A DNA stretch of 64,000 bases from Flavobacteriaceae bacterium (GTDB lineage: Bacteria; Bacteroidota; Bacteroidia; Flavobacteriales; Flavobacteriaceae). The stretch is taken from NCBI GenBank assembly GCA_016649715.1, contig JAENXC010000002.1, positions 1-64,000 of the forward strand, given 5' to 3'. Below the pieces are notes generated by a model. It was not told the DNA's origin. It saw only the letters and a list, made by a program, of their open reading frames with translations, and did no database searches. Below, piece by piece: positions 49,169 to 58,308 of this stretch (its first letter is position 1; every line of letters begins with the position of its first letter). Made by a program: the position numbers and the translations under genes.

Positions 49169-49220
49169 TAGCCACAAATTCACGAATGTTTTTAGAAAAA
49201 CATTCGTGAATTTGTGGCTA
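49169..49220. terminator. Perfect 25-bp-arm hairpin between convergent genes
   Basis: tagccacaaattcacgaatgttttt-ag-aaaaacattcgtgaatttgtggcta. Confidence 0.85.
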
Positions 49221-49223
49221 ATC

Positions 49224-50345
49224 TTATTCGGGAATCAATCTAAAAATTCCCTGTCCTTCCAAAGCAATATAAATCAATCCATCAGGTCCCATTTTTACGT
49301 TTCGTACTCGCCCAATATCCTGTGCAATTTTTTCGCGATCGGTCACTTTTTCTCCTTCCAGCGTAAGCAATTCAACATAACCAAATTTCAGCGAGCCCAC
49401 CAATAACTGGCCTTTCCATTGTGGATATTTATCGCCCGTAACGAATGCCATTCCGCAAGGTGCGATTGATGGCACCCAATAGTAAATGGGTGGTTCTATT
49501 CCTGGTTTTGTGATTTCATTAGTAATTTTTGTGCCGCTGTAATTGATGCCATAGGTTACGAGCGGCCAGCCGTAATTTGCACCTTTTTTAACAATGTTTA
49601 TTTCGTCACCACCTTTTGGGCCGTGCTCGTGCATCCAGATTTTCCCAGTTTCAGGATGTTTTGCCATTCCTTGAGGATTGCGATTTCCATAGGTAAAAAT
49701 TGCTTTTTTGGCGTTCGGTTCATTGTAAAATGGATTGTCTGCTGGGATGCTTCCGTCATCGTTCAATCGGTAAATTTTTCCACCGTCGCGGCTTATGTCC
49801 TGCGGATTTACATCGCGTTCGCCGCGCTCACCAATGGAGAAATATACAAAACCATCGTTGTCAAATTCAATCCGTGAACCAAAATGTTCCCCAGCCGTGG
49901 TGTTGGGTCCAGCCTTATAAAGCGTTTCAATATTTGTAAGCGAATTGTCTTCCAATTTGCAGCGCATCAGAGCAGTGTGTCCGCCTTTGCCTTCGCCTTT
50001 TTCCGAAGCGTACGTCATATAAATCCACCCGTTTTCCTTATAGTTTGGATGTAATTCAATATCAAGTAAACCGCCTTGCCCGCTGTTATAAACTTTCGGC
50101 ACGTTTGCTATTTCGGTCTTTTCATCATTTTTAAAATGAATTAATCTGCCCTCTTTTTCCGTAATGAGCATACTGCCATCGGGTAGCCAAGCCATTCCCC
50201 ACGGATTGGAGAGATTTTTCACAACTTTCTCAATTTTATAGGAAGGTGCTTCGGTTTGCAGGGCGACGTCTTTGTTTTTTTTCTGAATACAGGACACTGA
50301 AAACGCCAAGAACATATAGCATATAAATTTTAACTTCATCATCAT
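49224..50345 (-). CDS. PQQ-dependent sugar dehydrogenase family lipoprotein
   Basis: NLSNPWGMAWLPDGSMLITEKEGRL; GGLLDIELHPNY; NRNPQGMAKHPETGKIWMHEHGPKGGDEIN. Confidence 0.93.
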   Translation of the reverse strand: MMMKLKFICYMFLAFSVSCIQKKNKDVALQTEAPSYKIEKVVKNLSNPWGMAWLPDGSMLITEKEGRLIHFKNDEKTEIANVPKVYNSGQGGLLDIELHPNYKENGWIYMTYASEKGEGKGGHTALMRCKLEDNSLTNIETLYKAGPNTTAGEHFGSRIEFDNDGFVYFSIGERGERDVNPQDISRDGGKIYRLNDDGSIPADNPFYNEPNAKKAIFTYGNRNPQGMAKHPETGKIWMHEHGPKGGDEINIVKKGANYGWPLVTYGINYSGTKITNEITKPGIEPPIYYWVPSIAPCGMAFVTGDKYPQWKGQLLVGSLKFGYVELLTLEGEKVTDREKIAQDIGRVRNVKMGPDGLIYIALEGQGIFRLIPE

Positions 50346-50677
50346 TTTGTTTTCAAAAAAGATACTGAAATTATGCCATAAAATTGGAAACCTTTCAAAA
50401 ATTTGTGATGTGAAAAAATAATCATTTAAGTATTTAAAAAATTCTACGGATAAAACTTTGTTGGGATTTGAAAAATATTGTAACTTTTTAAAATCCTCAC
50501 AAAAAACTTTTTTTATTTTTAATTAATTCATAGTCAATAATTTGAAGTTGGATTAATTAATTTAACCTTACATTTATTGTCATTTAAATTATCGAGATTG
50601 AGTATTGTACGCTCCATTTCAGATTTTTAGTGAACAATGACGCATCTATTTTTTTAAATAACCTAATACCCATTATT

Positions 50678-52741
50678 ATGGAACCGATCAAAAAACTTGT
50701 GGTTTATGGCAAAAAGGAAATCAACGAAGAAGGAGCTGTTGTTTATAATTTACAGGCCAGCAATAGGGATGTTTCCAATCAACACGAAATCCAGTTGGAG
50801 GAAAATGATAAGTTGTTGGAATTGGTCCTTGACGACGGCACCTCTTGGATGTGCGATGCCTCTACCTTGCACGAGGTGTACCCGGAACTTGATCCAGCCT
50901 TAAGACCACCCGGTAGCCGCGACATGCAAGCGGATGTTTTTGTACTGCCCGATTCCGTGGAGGCACCATCAACAGAAAGGGGAGTTATTGGTAAAATTGC
51001 GGTAAAACTGCTGAAGGTGGTTGCAAAAAAGGCTATTGGGAATGGAGTGGCAGAGCTTTCGAAAAAATTGGAAGACAAACATTTGCAGAATGAGATTGAC
51101 AGTTCTATTATCCCAAAAAACTTTTTGGAAACGGGTGCGGCCTTATTCACTGTTGATAAGGATTTTAAATTTGGGATTTTTGATGGAAAACCGTCCAACA
51201 ATCCGTTTTTTCTTTTTATCCACGGCACAAACTCTGATTCATTCGGGGCATTTCAAGATTTAAAGGCTTCTCCAGCCTGGAATACACTACATCAAATGTA
51301 CGGCAAAAACGTACTGGCTTTTCAGCACAGAACCCTTACCGAAAGCCCATTGCTCAATGTGGTGAAACTGGCCCAAATGCTTCCCGATCACTCCGTGGTT
51401 CATATGCTTACCCATTCCAGGGGTGGAATTGTAGGCGACATTTTGAATAAATACAGTAGTAATAATGAAGAATCGTCCATTGGGTTTACCAGTGACCACA
51501 TTGCATTGCTTGAAAAAGAAGGCGATAGGGAAGAAGACATTGAGAATATTGGAGACCTCAACAAGATTTTTAAAAACAAAACGATAACGGTCACCAAATT
51601 TATTAGGGTAGGCTGTCCCGCCGCAGGTACCAAGTTGGCTTCCAAAAGACTGGATCATATTTTGAATGTCTTCTTTAATTTGATAACCTTGGTTGGAGGT
51701 GCGTTCGGTGATATTTTAAAGGAACTGCTTTCCGCGGCGGTGGAGAGCAAAGACGACGTATCTGTGCTTCCCGGTTTGGAAGCCCAAAGACCAGAATCGC
51801 CCTTTATAAAAATATTAAACGATCCATCACCGGCAACCGCCATTAACGGGAAACCGTTGGCTATTATTTCGGGAAATGGAAGAGTAAGTTTTTCGGGACA
51901 AGGGCTTTTTGTAATCCTCGGAAAATTGTTTTACTGGCAACGCAATGATTTGGTGGTGAACACGGATTCCATGTACTTGGGCGCAAAACGTAAAGACAAT
52001 ATTCAGTATTTCTTTGACCAAGGTGCCGACGTAAACCACGTAAAGTACTTTGAAAATGATAAAACTCGCGAAGCAATAGACTTGGTTCTCAAAACAGCTG
52101 AAGGAGAACTCATTCCGGGATTTAAATGTATTGCACAGGATGAAATCCCCGGAAGCGACAGAGCTCTTGTGGAATCTGGTGAACTGTATCCTTCCGCACA
52201 GCCACCTTCGGGCACAAAACCCATTGTGGTAATGCTTCCGGGAATCATGGGCTCCAACCTCACACAATCGGACAAGGAAATATGGCTCCATTATGGACGT
52301 ATTCTTACTGGAGGATTGATCAATCTCGGATATTCCAATGTGAACAAAATTGTAGCGGATTCCGTGGTAAAAACTTCCTATTTTAAACTTTACAAATGGC
52401 TATCGGCCAAATACGATGTGGTAGTCTTTCCTTTTGATTGGCGAAAACCACTTCCAGAATGCGCAAGCGAATTCAATATAAAAATTAAAAGTTTACTTAA
52501 AGTTGGGCAGCCCATAAAGATTATTGGGCATTCCATGGGCGGACTTTTGGCACGCGATTTTATCCTTAATCACGATGATACCTGGCAGGATTTGAAAGCT
52601 TCAAAAGGCTTTAGAATGCTCTTTCTTGGATCACCGCTCGGGGGTTCGTTCCGGATTCCTTCGGTTTTGTTCGGAGAAGATGCCATAATCCAAAAGTTGA
52701 GCAAACTGGATCTTTTTCCACACCAAGGAAGGCTTGCTTAA
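50678..52741 (+). CDS. N-terminal part of an alpha/beta hydrolase-LCAT-CHAT protein
   Basis: Two hydrolase modules: FFLFIHGTNSDS...LTHSRGG and VVMLPGIMGSNL...IIGHSMGGLLARDF; frame ends 8 nt into the next ORF. Confidence 0.8.
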   Translation: MEPIKKLVVYGKKEINEEGAVVYNLQASNRDVSNQHEIQLEENDKLLELVLDDGTSWMCDASTLHEVYPELDPALRPPGSRDMQADVFVLPDSVEAPSTERGVIGKIAVKLLKVVAKKAIGNGVAELSKKLEDKHLQNEIDSSIIPKNFLETGAALFTVDKDFKFGIFDGKPSNNPFFLFIHGTNSDSFGAFQDLKASPAWNTLHQMYGKNVLAFQHRTLTESPLLNVVKLAQMLPDHSVVHMLTHSRGGIVGDILNKYSSNNEESSIGFTSDHIALLEKEGDREEDIENIGDLNKIFKNKTITVTKFIRVGCPAAGTKLASKRLDHILNVFFNLITLVGGAFGDILKELLSAAVESKDDVSVLPGLEAQRPESPFIKILNDPSPATAINGKPLAIISGNGRVSFSGQGLFVILGKLFYWQRNDLVVNTDSMYLGAKRKDNIQYFFDQGADVNHVKYFENDKTREAIDLVLKTAEGELIPGFKCIAQDEIPGSDRALVESGELYPSAQPPSGTKPIVVMLPGIMGSNLTQSDKEIWLHYGRILTGGLINLGYSNVNKIVADSVVKTSYFKLYKWLSAKYDVVVFPFDWRKPLPECASEFNIKIKSLLKVGQPIKIIGHSMGGLLARDFILNHDDTWQDLKASKGFRMLFLGSPLGGSFRIPSVLFGEDAIIQKLSKLDLFPHQGRLA

Positions 52742-55700
52742 AATGTTCTCCCAATTTCCCGGTATATTGGCCTTGCTGCCTTTAACAACCGACCCGAAAA
52801 ACGATTTCGCAAAAATGGAAACTTGGGAAAATATGCGGAAGTATTTCGGAAAACCAGATTGGCCATTGCCTCTCAAAAGCGATCTTGATTATTTTAAAGA
52901 TTACCGCGATAACATATTGAAGAAAAGGGATGAGATAGATTATTCAAGTATGGTATATATTGCCGGCAAGGATAAAATGACTCCTTGTGGTTACTATTTG
53001 GACGAAATTCCCCCGAAAAAACAACTCTATTTCCTTTATACCAGTGAAGGGGATCAAAGTGTAACTTGGGAATCCGGCATCCCAAAACAGCTTATAGAGG
53101 CCAATGCCGTTTACTATTCGCGCGTAACGCACGGAGCACTCGCCAATGAACCTGACCTTTTTAATGCCATAGCGGAAATATTGACCACTGGTCAAACCCA
53201 GTTACTCCGCAATACAAAACCATTATTACGGGGCGAAGAAAAAATATTCAGGGCTGAACCGGATATAGATTTTGATCTTTCCGAAAATGGATTGGAAAAA
53301 ACCATTTTAGGTCTCGGGGCTGAAATAGAACCTGTTAGCAGCCAAATCCCCGTTACCGTTACCGTTAGCAATGGTGATTTACGATATGCTGAATACCCAA
53401 TTATTGCAGGACATTTTTTGAATGATGGAGTGCTTTACGCCGAAAAGGCCATAGACAATTACCTTGACGGAAGTCTAACTTCAAAACACAGATTGGGACT
53501 TTATCCTGGGGAAATTGGTACCAACGCCATTTTTGGAAAGATGGATGGAAGTGATTTTGAAGGTGCCATAATTGTAGGGCTAGGCGAACCGGACCAGCTA
53601 ACCTCTTTTCAGCTTTCAAAATCTGTGGAACAAGGGGTGCTGAATTATTTGTTAAGCATCCGAGGCAATACCGCTCCTAAGAAAGGCATCGGAGTTTCCA
53701 CCTTGATCGTTGCAACGGGTTACGGAGGTCTTTCGGTTGAAGGTTCCATTAAAGCTATTATTGAGGGCGTTAACCGAGCTAATGAAAAAGTGAAGATGTT
53801 GTCGAGTGAAGGTTACAAAACCGTTCAAAATATTGAAATCATTGAGCTTTATGCAGATAGGGCACTGAATTGTATGTACGTTCTCAACAAAATTGCCAAT
53901 AAGGAAAATTCAACTTTCAACATCATAATTGGCAACAAGCGAATCAAAAACCTATTGGGAATTCAAAAAAGAACGCCCTTGGACAATGCCGAGGATTGGT
54001 GGAACAGAATGACGGTTAAATACAAAGAAGCCAACGAGCAAACCGGGGAACCATCCAGTATGGTTTTTGGATCTTCCACTAACGATTCCAGGGAGGAAGA
54101 AAATGAACTTTACAGTAGCACTCCGTTGATAGACCTCTTTATCTCAGAAGTTTCGAGCACTAACCAATGGTCTGCCTGCACCGCAAAAACCCTTTTCGAA
54201 TTATTGATTCCCAATAATTTAAAGGAAAAACTTAAACGAAAAGGAAATATTTCTTGGATACTCGATGCCAAAACGGCTTCCTATCCTTGGGAATTGCTCC
54301 AAGACAACACGACCAATGCCAAACCCCTATGCATTAATGCGGGAATGATTCGGCAGTTATCCACCAAAGATTACAGGATAAATATAAAACGCGTGGCCGA
54401 TAAAGGTGCCTTGGTTATTGCCGATCCAATCCTGGATGGTTTCATTTCCCAGTTGCCCGGCGCAAGGGAAGAGGGAATGATGGTTAAGGATACTTTGGAA
54501 AATGTAGGCTATCCTACCACTCAACTCATTGGTACAGATGCCGAAAGCATAGTCAAGAATTTTTTCTGCAATGATTATACAATAATACATTTGGCAGGTC
54601 ATGGGGTCTTCAATCCAAAAAACCCGAAAAAATCTGGAATGGTGATCGGTAAGGATATTTTCCTTACAGTATTCGAAATTCAGCAGATGCCAGTGGTGCC
54701 AGAGCTCGTTTTTGTGAACTGCTGCCACCTTGGGTATAGCGATGCCGAAGACGAAAAATATTATCGCGATCGCTACAAATTGGCTGCAAACATTGGTACA
54801 GAATTGATAAGCATAAGCGTGAAAGCTGTAATAGCTGCCGGTTGGGCGGTTAATGACGCTGCGGCTATGGATTTTGCGCAGATTTTTTACAGCAGTATGT
54901 TCTCTGGAGATAATTTTGGGGATTCCGTAAAAAATGCCCGCAATTACATTTATGAAAAACACCCGGGCAACAATACTTGGGGCGCCTATCAATGTTATGG
55001 TGATCCATTCTTCAAACTTAAAGGCATCTCTGGAGGAAGCGGTTCTTGGTCGCCAAGTTATATTGTTCCGCAGGAAGCCGAGATAGATCTCGATAACCTA
55101 CTCAACCAGTTGCAAATGGCAACAAGTGCAGATAAGGACCATTTGGCAGAATTGAACACTATTATGAAGGCGGTGGATAGAGACGTTTTCAGAACACCTC
55201 AAATTATAGAAAGAGTAGCCAAGATTTATCAAGAATTGGCAATGTATATTGAGGCTAGTGCAAATTACGAAGAACTCCTAAAAATGGAAAATGCAGATTT
55301 CTCCTTTTCCTGTATGGAAAAATATTGCAACACAAGGGCAAAAATGTATATCCGAGAAATTTTTGAAAGTGAAGAGGCAACAGCAGCGGAGAAAAAAGAG
55401 GCCTACAAAAAAACGGAACGGGTAATCAGTGACCTTACTGTATTGCTTTTTGCGGGGGAAACCGCCGAACGTCACAACCTTTTGGGAAGTTCCTACAAAC
55501 GCTTGGCCATGTTGTCTCCAGATTCCAAAAAGCGAACCAACGCCTATAAAATTGCAGTTTCACATTATGACAGGGCCTATAGCAATGACTTCAATTCAAA
55601 CAAAATTTATTCTATTGCGAATTCCATCGAACTCGCTTGTTTGTTGGTTTTTAGCGGAGCTACGAAATCTGGGGGAGAATTTACTGTAGATGCGAAGAAA

Positions 55701-56180
55701 TATAAATTAAGGTCCATATCCGAAGCGCAACAAATGCTTGAGGAGGAACAAAATAAATTGAAACAAAAATCGGAGGCCGAAGACCTTAATTATTGGGATT
55801 TGATTGCCTTCTTAAATATTGATTTATGCCTTCTCTTAATTATTGAAGATGAAAAAATTGAAACCAAATGGGATGAAGTCATTCAAAATTTTAAAAAGAT
55901 TTGGAAAAAGGCTGGTTCCGAAGCAAAAAAAGCAGCAGAATTGGAACACCTCGAATTTTTAACCCAAAGCCTTAATTCTATTGCCGGTTTAGACGACGAG
56001 GCTTATAAACCGCAAAATGATTTGGAAACTCATATAAGTGAATTGAGAACTGCATTGAGTGGTGTTAGAAAAAAGATGAAGTCAGAGAACTCCGCAAAAT
56101 CGAAACCCAAAACAACAAAACCAAGTCCGCAACCGAAACCGAAACCCAAAACGAAATCAAAATCGAAGCCTAAAAAATAA
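52719..56180 (+). CDS. C-terminal part of the same protein: LCAT C-terminus, central domain, CHAT protease, helical repeats, Lys/Pro tail
   Basis: HTKEGLLKMFSQFPGILALLP continues the LCAT fold; CHAT motifs IIHLAGHGVF and FVNCCHLG; AYQCYGDPFFKL. Confidence 0.82.
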   Translation, partial: HTKEGLLKMFSQFPGILALLPLTTDPKNDFAKMETWENMRKYFGKPDWPLPLKSDLDYFKDYRDNILKKRDEIDYSSMVYIAGKDKMTPCGYYLDEIPPKKQLYFLYTSEGDQSVTWESGIPKQLIEANAVYYSRVTHGALANEPDLFNAIAEILTTGQTQLLRNTKPLLRGEEKIFRAEPDIDFDLSENGLEKTILGLGAEIEPVSSQIPVTVTVSNGDLRYAEYPIIAGHFLNDGVLYAEKAIDNYLDGSLTSKHRLGLYPGEIGTNAIFGKMDGSDFEGAIIVGLGEPDQLTSFQLSKSVEQGVLNYLLSIRGNTAPKKGIGVSTLIVATGYGGLSVEGSIKAIIEGVNRANEKVKMLSSEGYKTVQNIEIIELYADRALNCMYVLNKIANKENSTFNIIIGNKRIKNLLGIQKRTPLDNAEDWWNRMTVKYKEANEQTGEPSSMVFGSSTNDSREEENELYSSTPLIDLFISEVSSTNQWSACTAKTLFELLIPNNLKEKLKRKGNISWILDAKTASYPWELLQDNTTNAKPLCINAGMIRQLSTKDYRINIKRVADKGALVIADPILDGFISQLPGAREEGMMVKDTLENVGYPTTQLIGTDAESIVKNFFCNDYTIIHLAGHGVFNPKNPKKSGMVIGKDIFLTVFEIQQMPVVPELVFVNCCHLGYSDAEDEKYYRDRYKLAANIGTELISISVKAVIAAGWAVNDAAAMDFAQIFYSSMFSGDNFGDSVKNARNYIYEKHPGNNTWGAYQCYGDPFFKLKGISGGSGSWSPSYIVPQEAEIDLDNLLNQLQMATSADKDHLAELNTIMKAVDRDVFRTPQIIERVAKIYQELAMYIEASANYEELLKMENADFSFSCMEKYCNTRAKMYIREIFESEEATAAEKKEAYKKTERVISDLTVLLFAGETAERHNLLGSSYKRLAMLSPDSKKRTNAYKIAVSHYDRAYSNDFNSNKIYSIANSIELACLLVFSGATKSGGEFTVDAKKYKLRSISEAQQMLEEEQNKLKQKSEAEDLNYWDLIAFLNIDLCLLLIIEDEKIETKWDEVIQNFKKIWKKAGSEAKKAAELEHLEFLTQSLNSIAGLDDEAYKPQNDLETHISELRTALSGVRKKMKSENSAKSKPKTTKPSPQPKPKPKTKSKSKPKK

Positions 56181-56309
56181 TTGAAAAATCTAAATTTTGA
56201 AATGAAAAAACCTTGCTGATGTCTCTTATCGTCGAGGTTTTTTACTTTACTGGGAATAAGCAGTGGCATAATCTTCCCACAAATATTACCTTTATCAAAA
56301 TTTCTGTTT

Positions 56310-56801
56310 ATGGAAGAAAAATTTAAAGCCATTGTCAATGATACCTTCGAGTTTTCATTGTCATTGAAGGATTTGGAAACCCTCGATGTTATTTCCGACA
56401 GCAAAAAATCCAATATCATCTATGCTCACAAATCGGTTGAGGCCAATATCTTTGAAACAGATTTCAGAAATAGAATTTACACTGTATCAATAAATGGCAA
56501 TCGCTATCAAGTTAGGTTGAAAAACAAACTTGATGCCCTTATCGCTAAAATGGGACTATCGCTTGGCAATACTGCGATTGAAGACGAAATTCTAGCACCC
56601 ATGCCGGGGATTATTTTGGAAGTGAACGTTTCCGAAGGCGATGAAGTTAAAAAAGGTGATTTTCTTTGCGTTCTTGAAGCGATGAAGATGGAAAACACGC
56701 TAACCGCGCCGCGTGATGGTATTGTAAAATCTGTTAACATCGCAAAAGGCGAAACGGTCGATAAAGGAAAATTGTTAATTGAATTCCATAAAAATGATTA
56801 A
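56310..56801 (+). CDS. Biotin carboxyl carrier protein subunit of an acyl-CoA carboxylase
   Basis: APMPGIILEVNVSEGDEVKKGDFLCVLEAMKMENTLTAP. Confidence 0.93.
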   Translation: MEEKFKAIVNDTFEFSLSLKDLETLDVISDSKKSNIIYAHKSVEANIFETDFRNRIYTVSINGNRYQVRLKNKLDALIAKMGLSLGNTAIEDEILAPMPGIILEVNVSEGDEVKKGDFLCVLEAMKMENTLTAPRDGIVKSVNIAKGETVDKGKLLIEFHKND

Positions 56802-58236
56802 AAAAATCTTGGTTGCCAACCGTGGCGAAATTGCTTTACGAATTATGAAAACCGCCCGAAATATGGGCATTAAAACGGTTGCCATTTTTTCAGAAGCAGA
56901 TAGAAATGCTCCGCACGTAAAGTATGCTGATGAAGCCGTTTGCATCGGCCCGCCGCCTTCCAACGAATCGTATCTTTTGGGCGATAAAATAATTAAAGTT
57001 GCTAAAGAACTAAACGTTGATGCAATCCATCCCGGTTACGGATTTTTGAGTGAGAATGCTGATTTTGGTGAAAGCGTTGAAAAAAGTGGAATGATTTTCA
57101 TCGGTCCAAAATCGCACGCCATTCGCATAATGGGCAGTAAACTCGCTGCAAAAGATGCAGTGAAAGAATACAACATCCCAATGGTTCCCGGCACCGCGGA
57201 AGCAATTACAGATGTTTCGGCAGCGAAGGAAATTGCGAAAAAAATTGGTTTCCCAATCCTTATAAAAGCTTCTGCTGGTGGTGGTGGAAAAGGAATGCGC
57301 ATTGTTGAAAACGCCGAAGAATTTGAAGACCAAATGAAGCGCGCCATCAGCGAGGCCGAAAATGCTTTTGGCGATAGATCGGTTTTTATTGAAAAGTTTG
57401 TCACTTCGCCAAGACATATCGAAATCCAGGTTTTGGCAGATAATTTCGGAAATACGGTTTACCTTTTTGAGCGAGAATGCAGTATTCAGCGTCGCCATCA
57501 AAAAGTTGTTGAAGAAGCGCCTTCATCGGTTTTAACTTCAGAATTGCGCAAACAAATGGGTGAAGCAGCCGTGAAAGTTGCAAAAGCCTGTGATTATGTG
57601 GGCGCAGGAACGGTGGAATTTTTGTTGGACGAGAAAAACAATTTTTACTTCCTAGAAATGAATACGCGTCTTCAAGTGGAGCATCCAGTAACAGAACTGA
57701 TTACTGGGCTAGATTTGGTGGAACAACAGATAAATGTTGCCAATAATGAAAAACTTTCCTTTTCGCAGGAAGATCTAAAAATCAATGGCCACGCCTTTGA
57801 ACTACGAGTTTACGCAGAAGATCCGCTGAACAATTTTATGCCCAGCGTTGGAAAACTGGAAGTTTACCGTCCGCCGAGCGGAAAAAATATTCGGGTGGAC
57901 GACGGGTTTACCGAAGGGATGCAAGTGCCAATACACTACGACCCTATGCTTTCAAAATTGATAACCTTCGGAAAAACTCGAAACGAGGCGATGCAAACAA
58001 TGCTCGAAGCCATTTCAGAATACGATATTGAAGGCGTTAGCACAACGCTTTCGTTCGGAAAATTCGTCTTTGAACACGAAGCCTTCCGCAGCGGAAATTT
58101 CGATACCAATTTTGTAAAAAAATATTATTCCGAAGAAAAACTGAAAGCAATCAACGAAGAGGAAGCAAAAATCGCGGCACTTTTCGCATTGAAACAGTAT
58201 TTAAAGGACTCAGAAAAACTTCGATTACCAAAATAA
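56794..58236 (+). CDS. accC: Acyl-CoA carboxylase, biotin carboxylase subunit
   Basis: KKILVANRGEIALRIMKTAR; GGGGKGMR; EMNTRLQVEHPVTE; 8-nt overlap with the BCCP gene. Confidence 0.94.
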   Translation: MIKKILVANRGEIALRIMKTARNMGIKTVAIFSEADRNAPHVKYADEAVCIGPPPSNESYLLGDKIIKVAKELNVDAIHPGYGFLSENADFGESVEKSGMIFIGPKSHAIRIMGSKLAAKDAVKEYNIPMVPGTAEAITDVSAAKEIAKKIGFPILIKASAGGGGKGMRIVENAEEFEDQMKRAISEAENAFGDRSVFIEKFVTSPRHIEIQVLADNFGNTVYLFERECSIQRRHQKVVEEAPSSVLTSELRKQMGEAAVKVAKACDYVGAGTVEFLLDEKNNFYFLEMNTRLQVEHPVTELITGLDLVEQQINVANNEKLSFSQEDLKINGHAFELRVYAEDPLNNFMPSVGKLEVYRPPSGKNIRVDDGFTEGMQVPIHYDPMLSKLITFGKTRNEAMQTMLEAISEYDIEGVSTTLSFGKFVFEHEAFRSGNFDTNFVKKYYSEEKLKAINEEEAKIAALFALKQYLKDSEKLRLPK

Positions 58237-58238
58237 AA

Positions 58239-58295
58239 CCTCTGTGTTCTCTGTGGTGAAAAAATAACCACGAAGGCACAGAGGGCACAGAGAAA
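58239..58295. repeat. CACAGAG/CTCTGTG-type dispersed intergenic repeat
   Basis: cctctgtgttctctgtggtgaaaaaataaccacgaaggcacagagggcacagag. Confidence 0.65.
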
Positions 58296-58308
58296 AGCAT
58301 AGACTTAT

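Noticed and set aside
54357-54992. 211-aa minus-strand ORF inside the CHAT region
   Set aside because: Antisense to conserved CHAT motifs.
56203-56243. aaaaaacct...aggtttttt hairpin after the CHAT gene
   Set aside because: Only about 9 bp of stem with a long irregular loop; possibly a weak terminator but not well enough supported to list.
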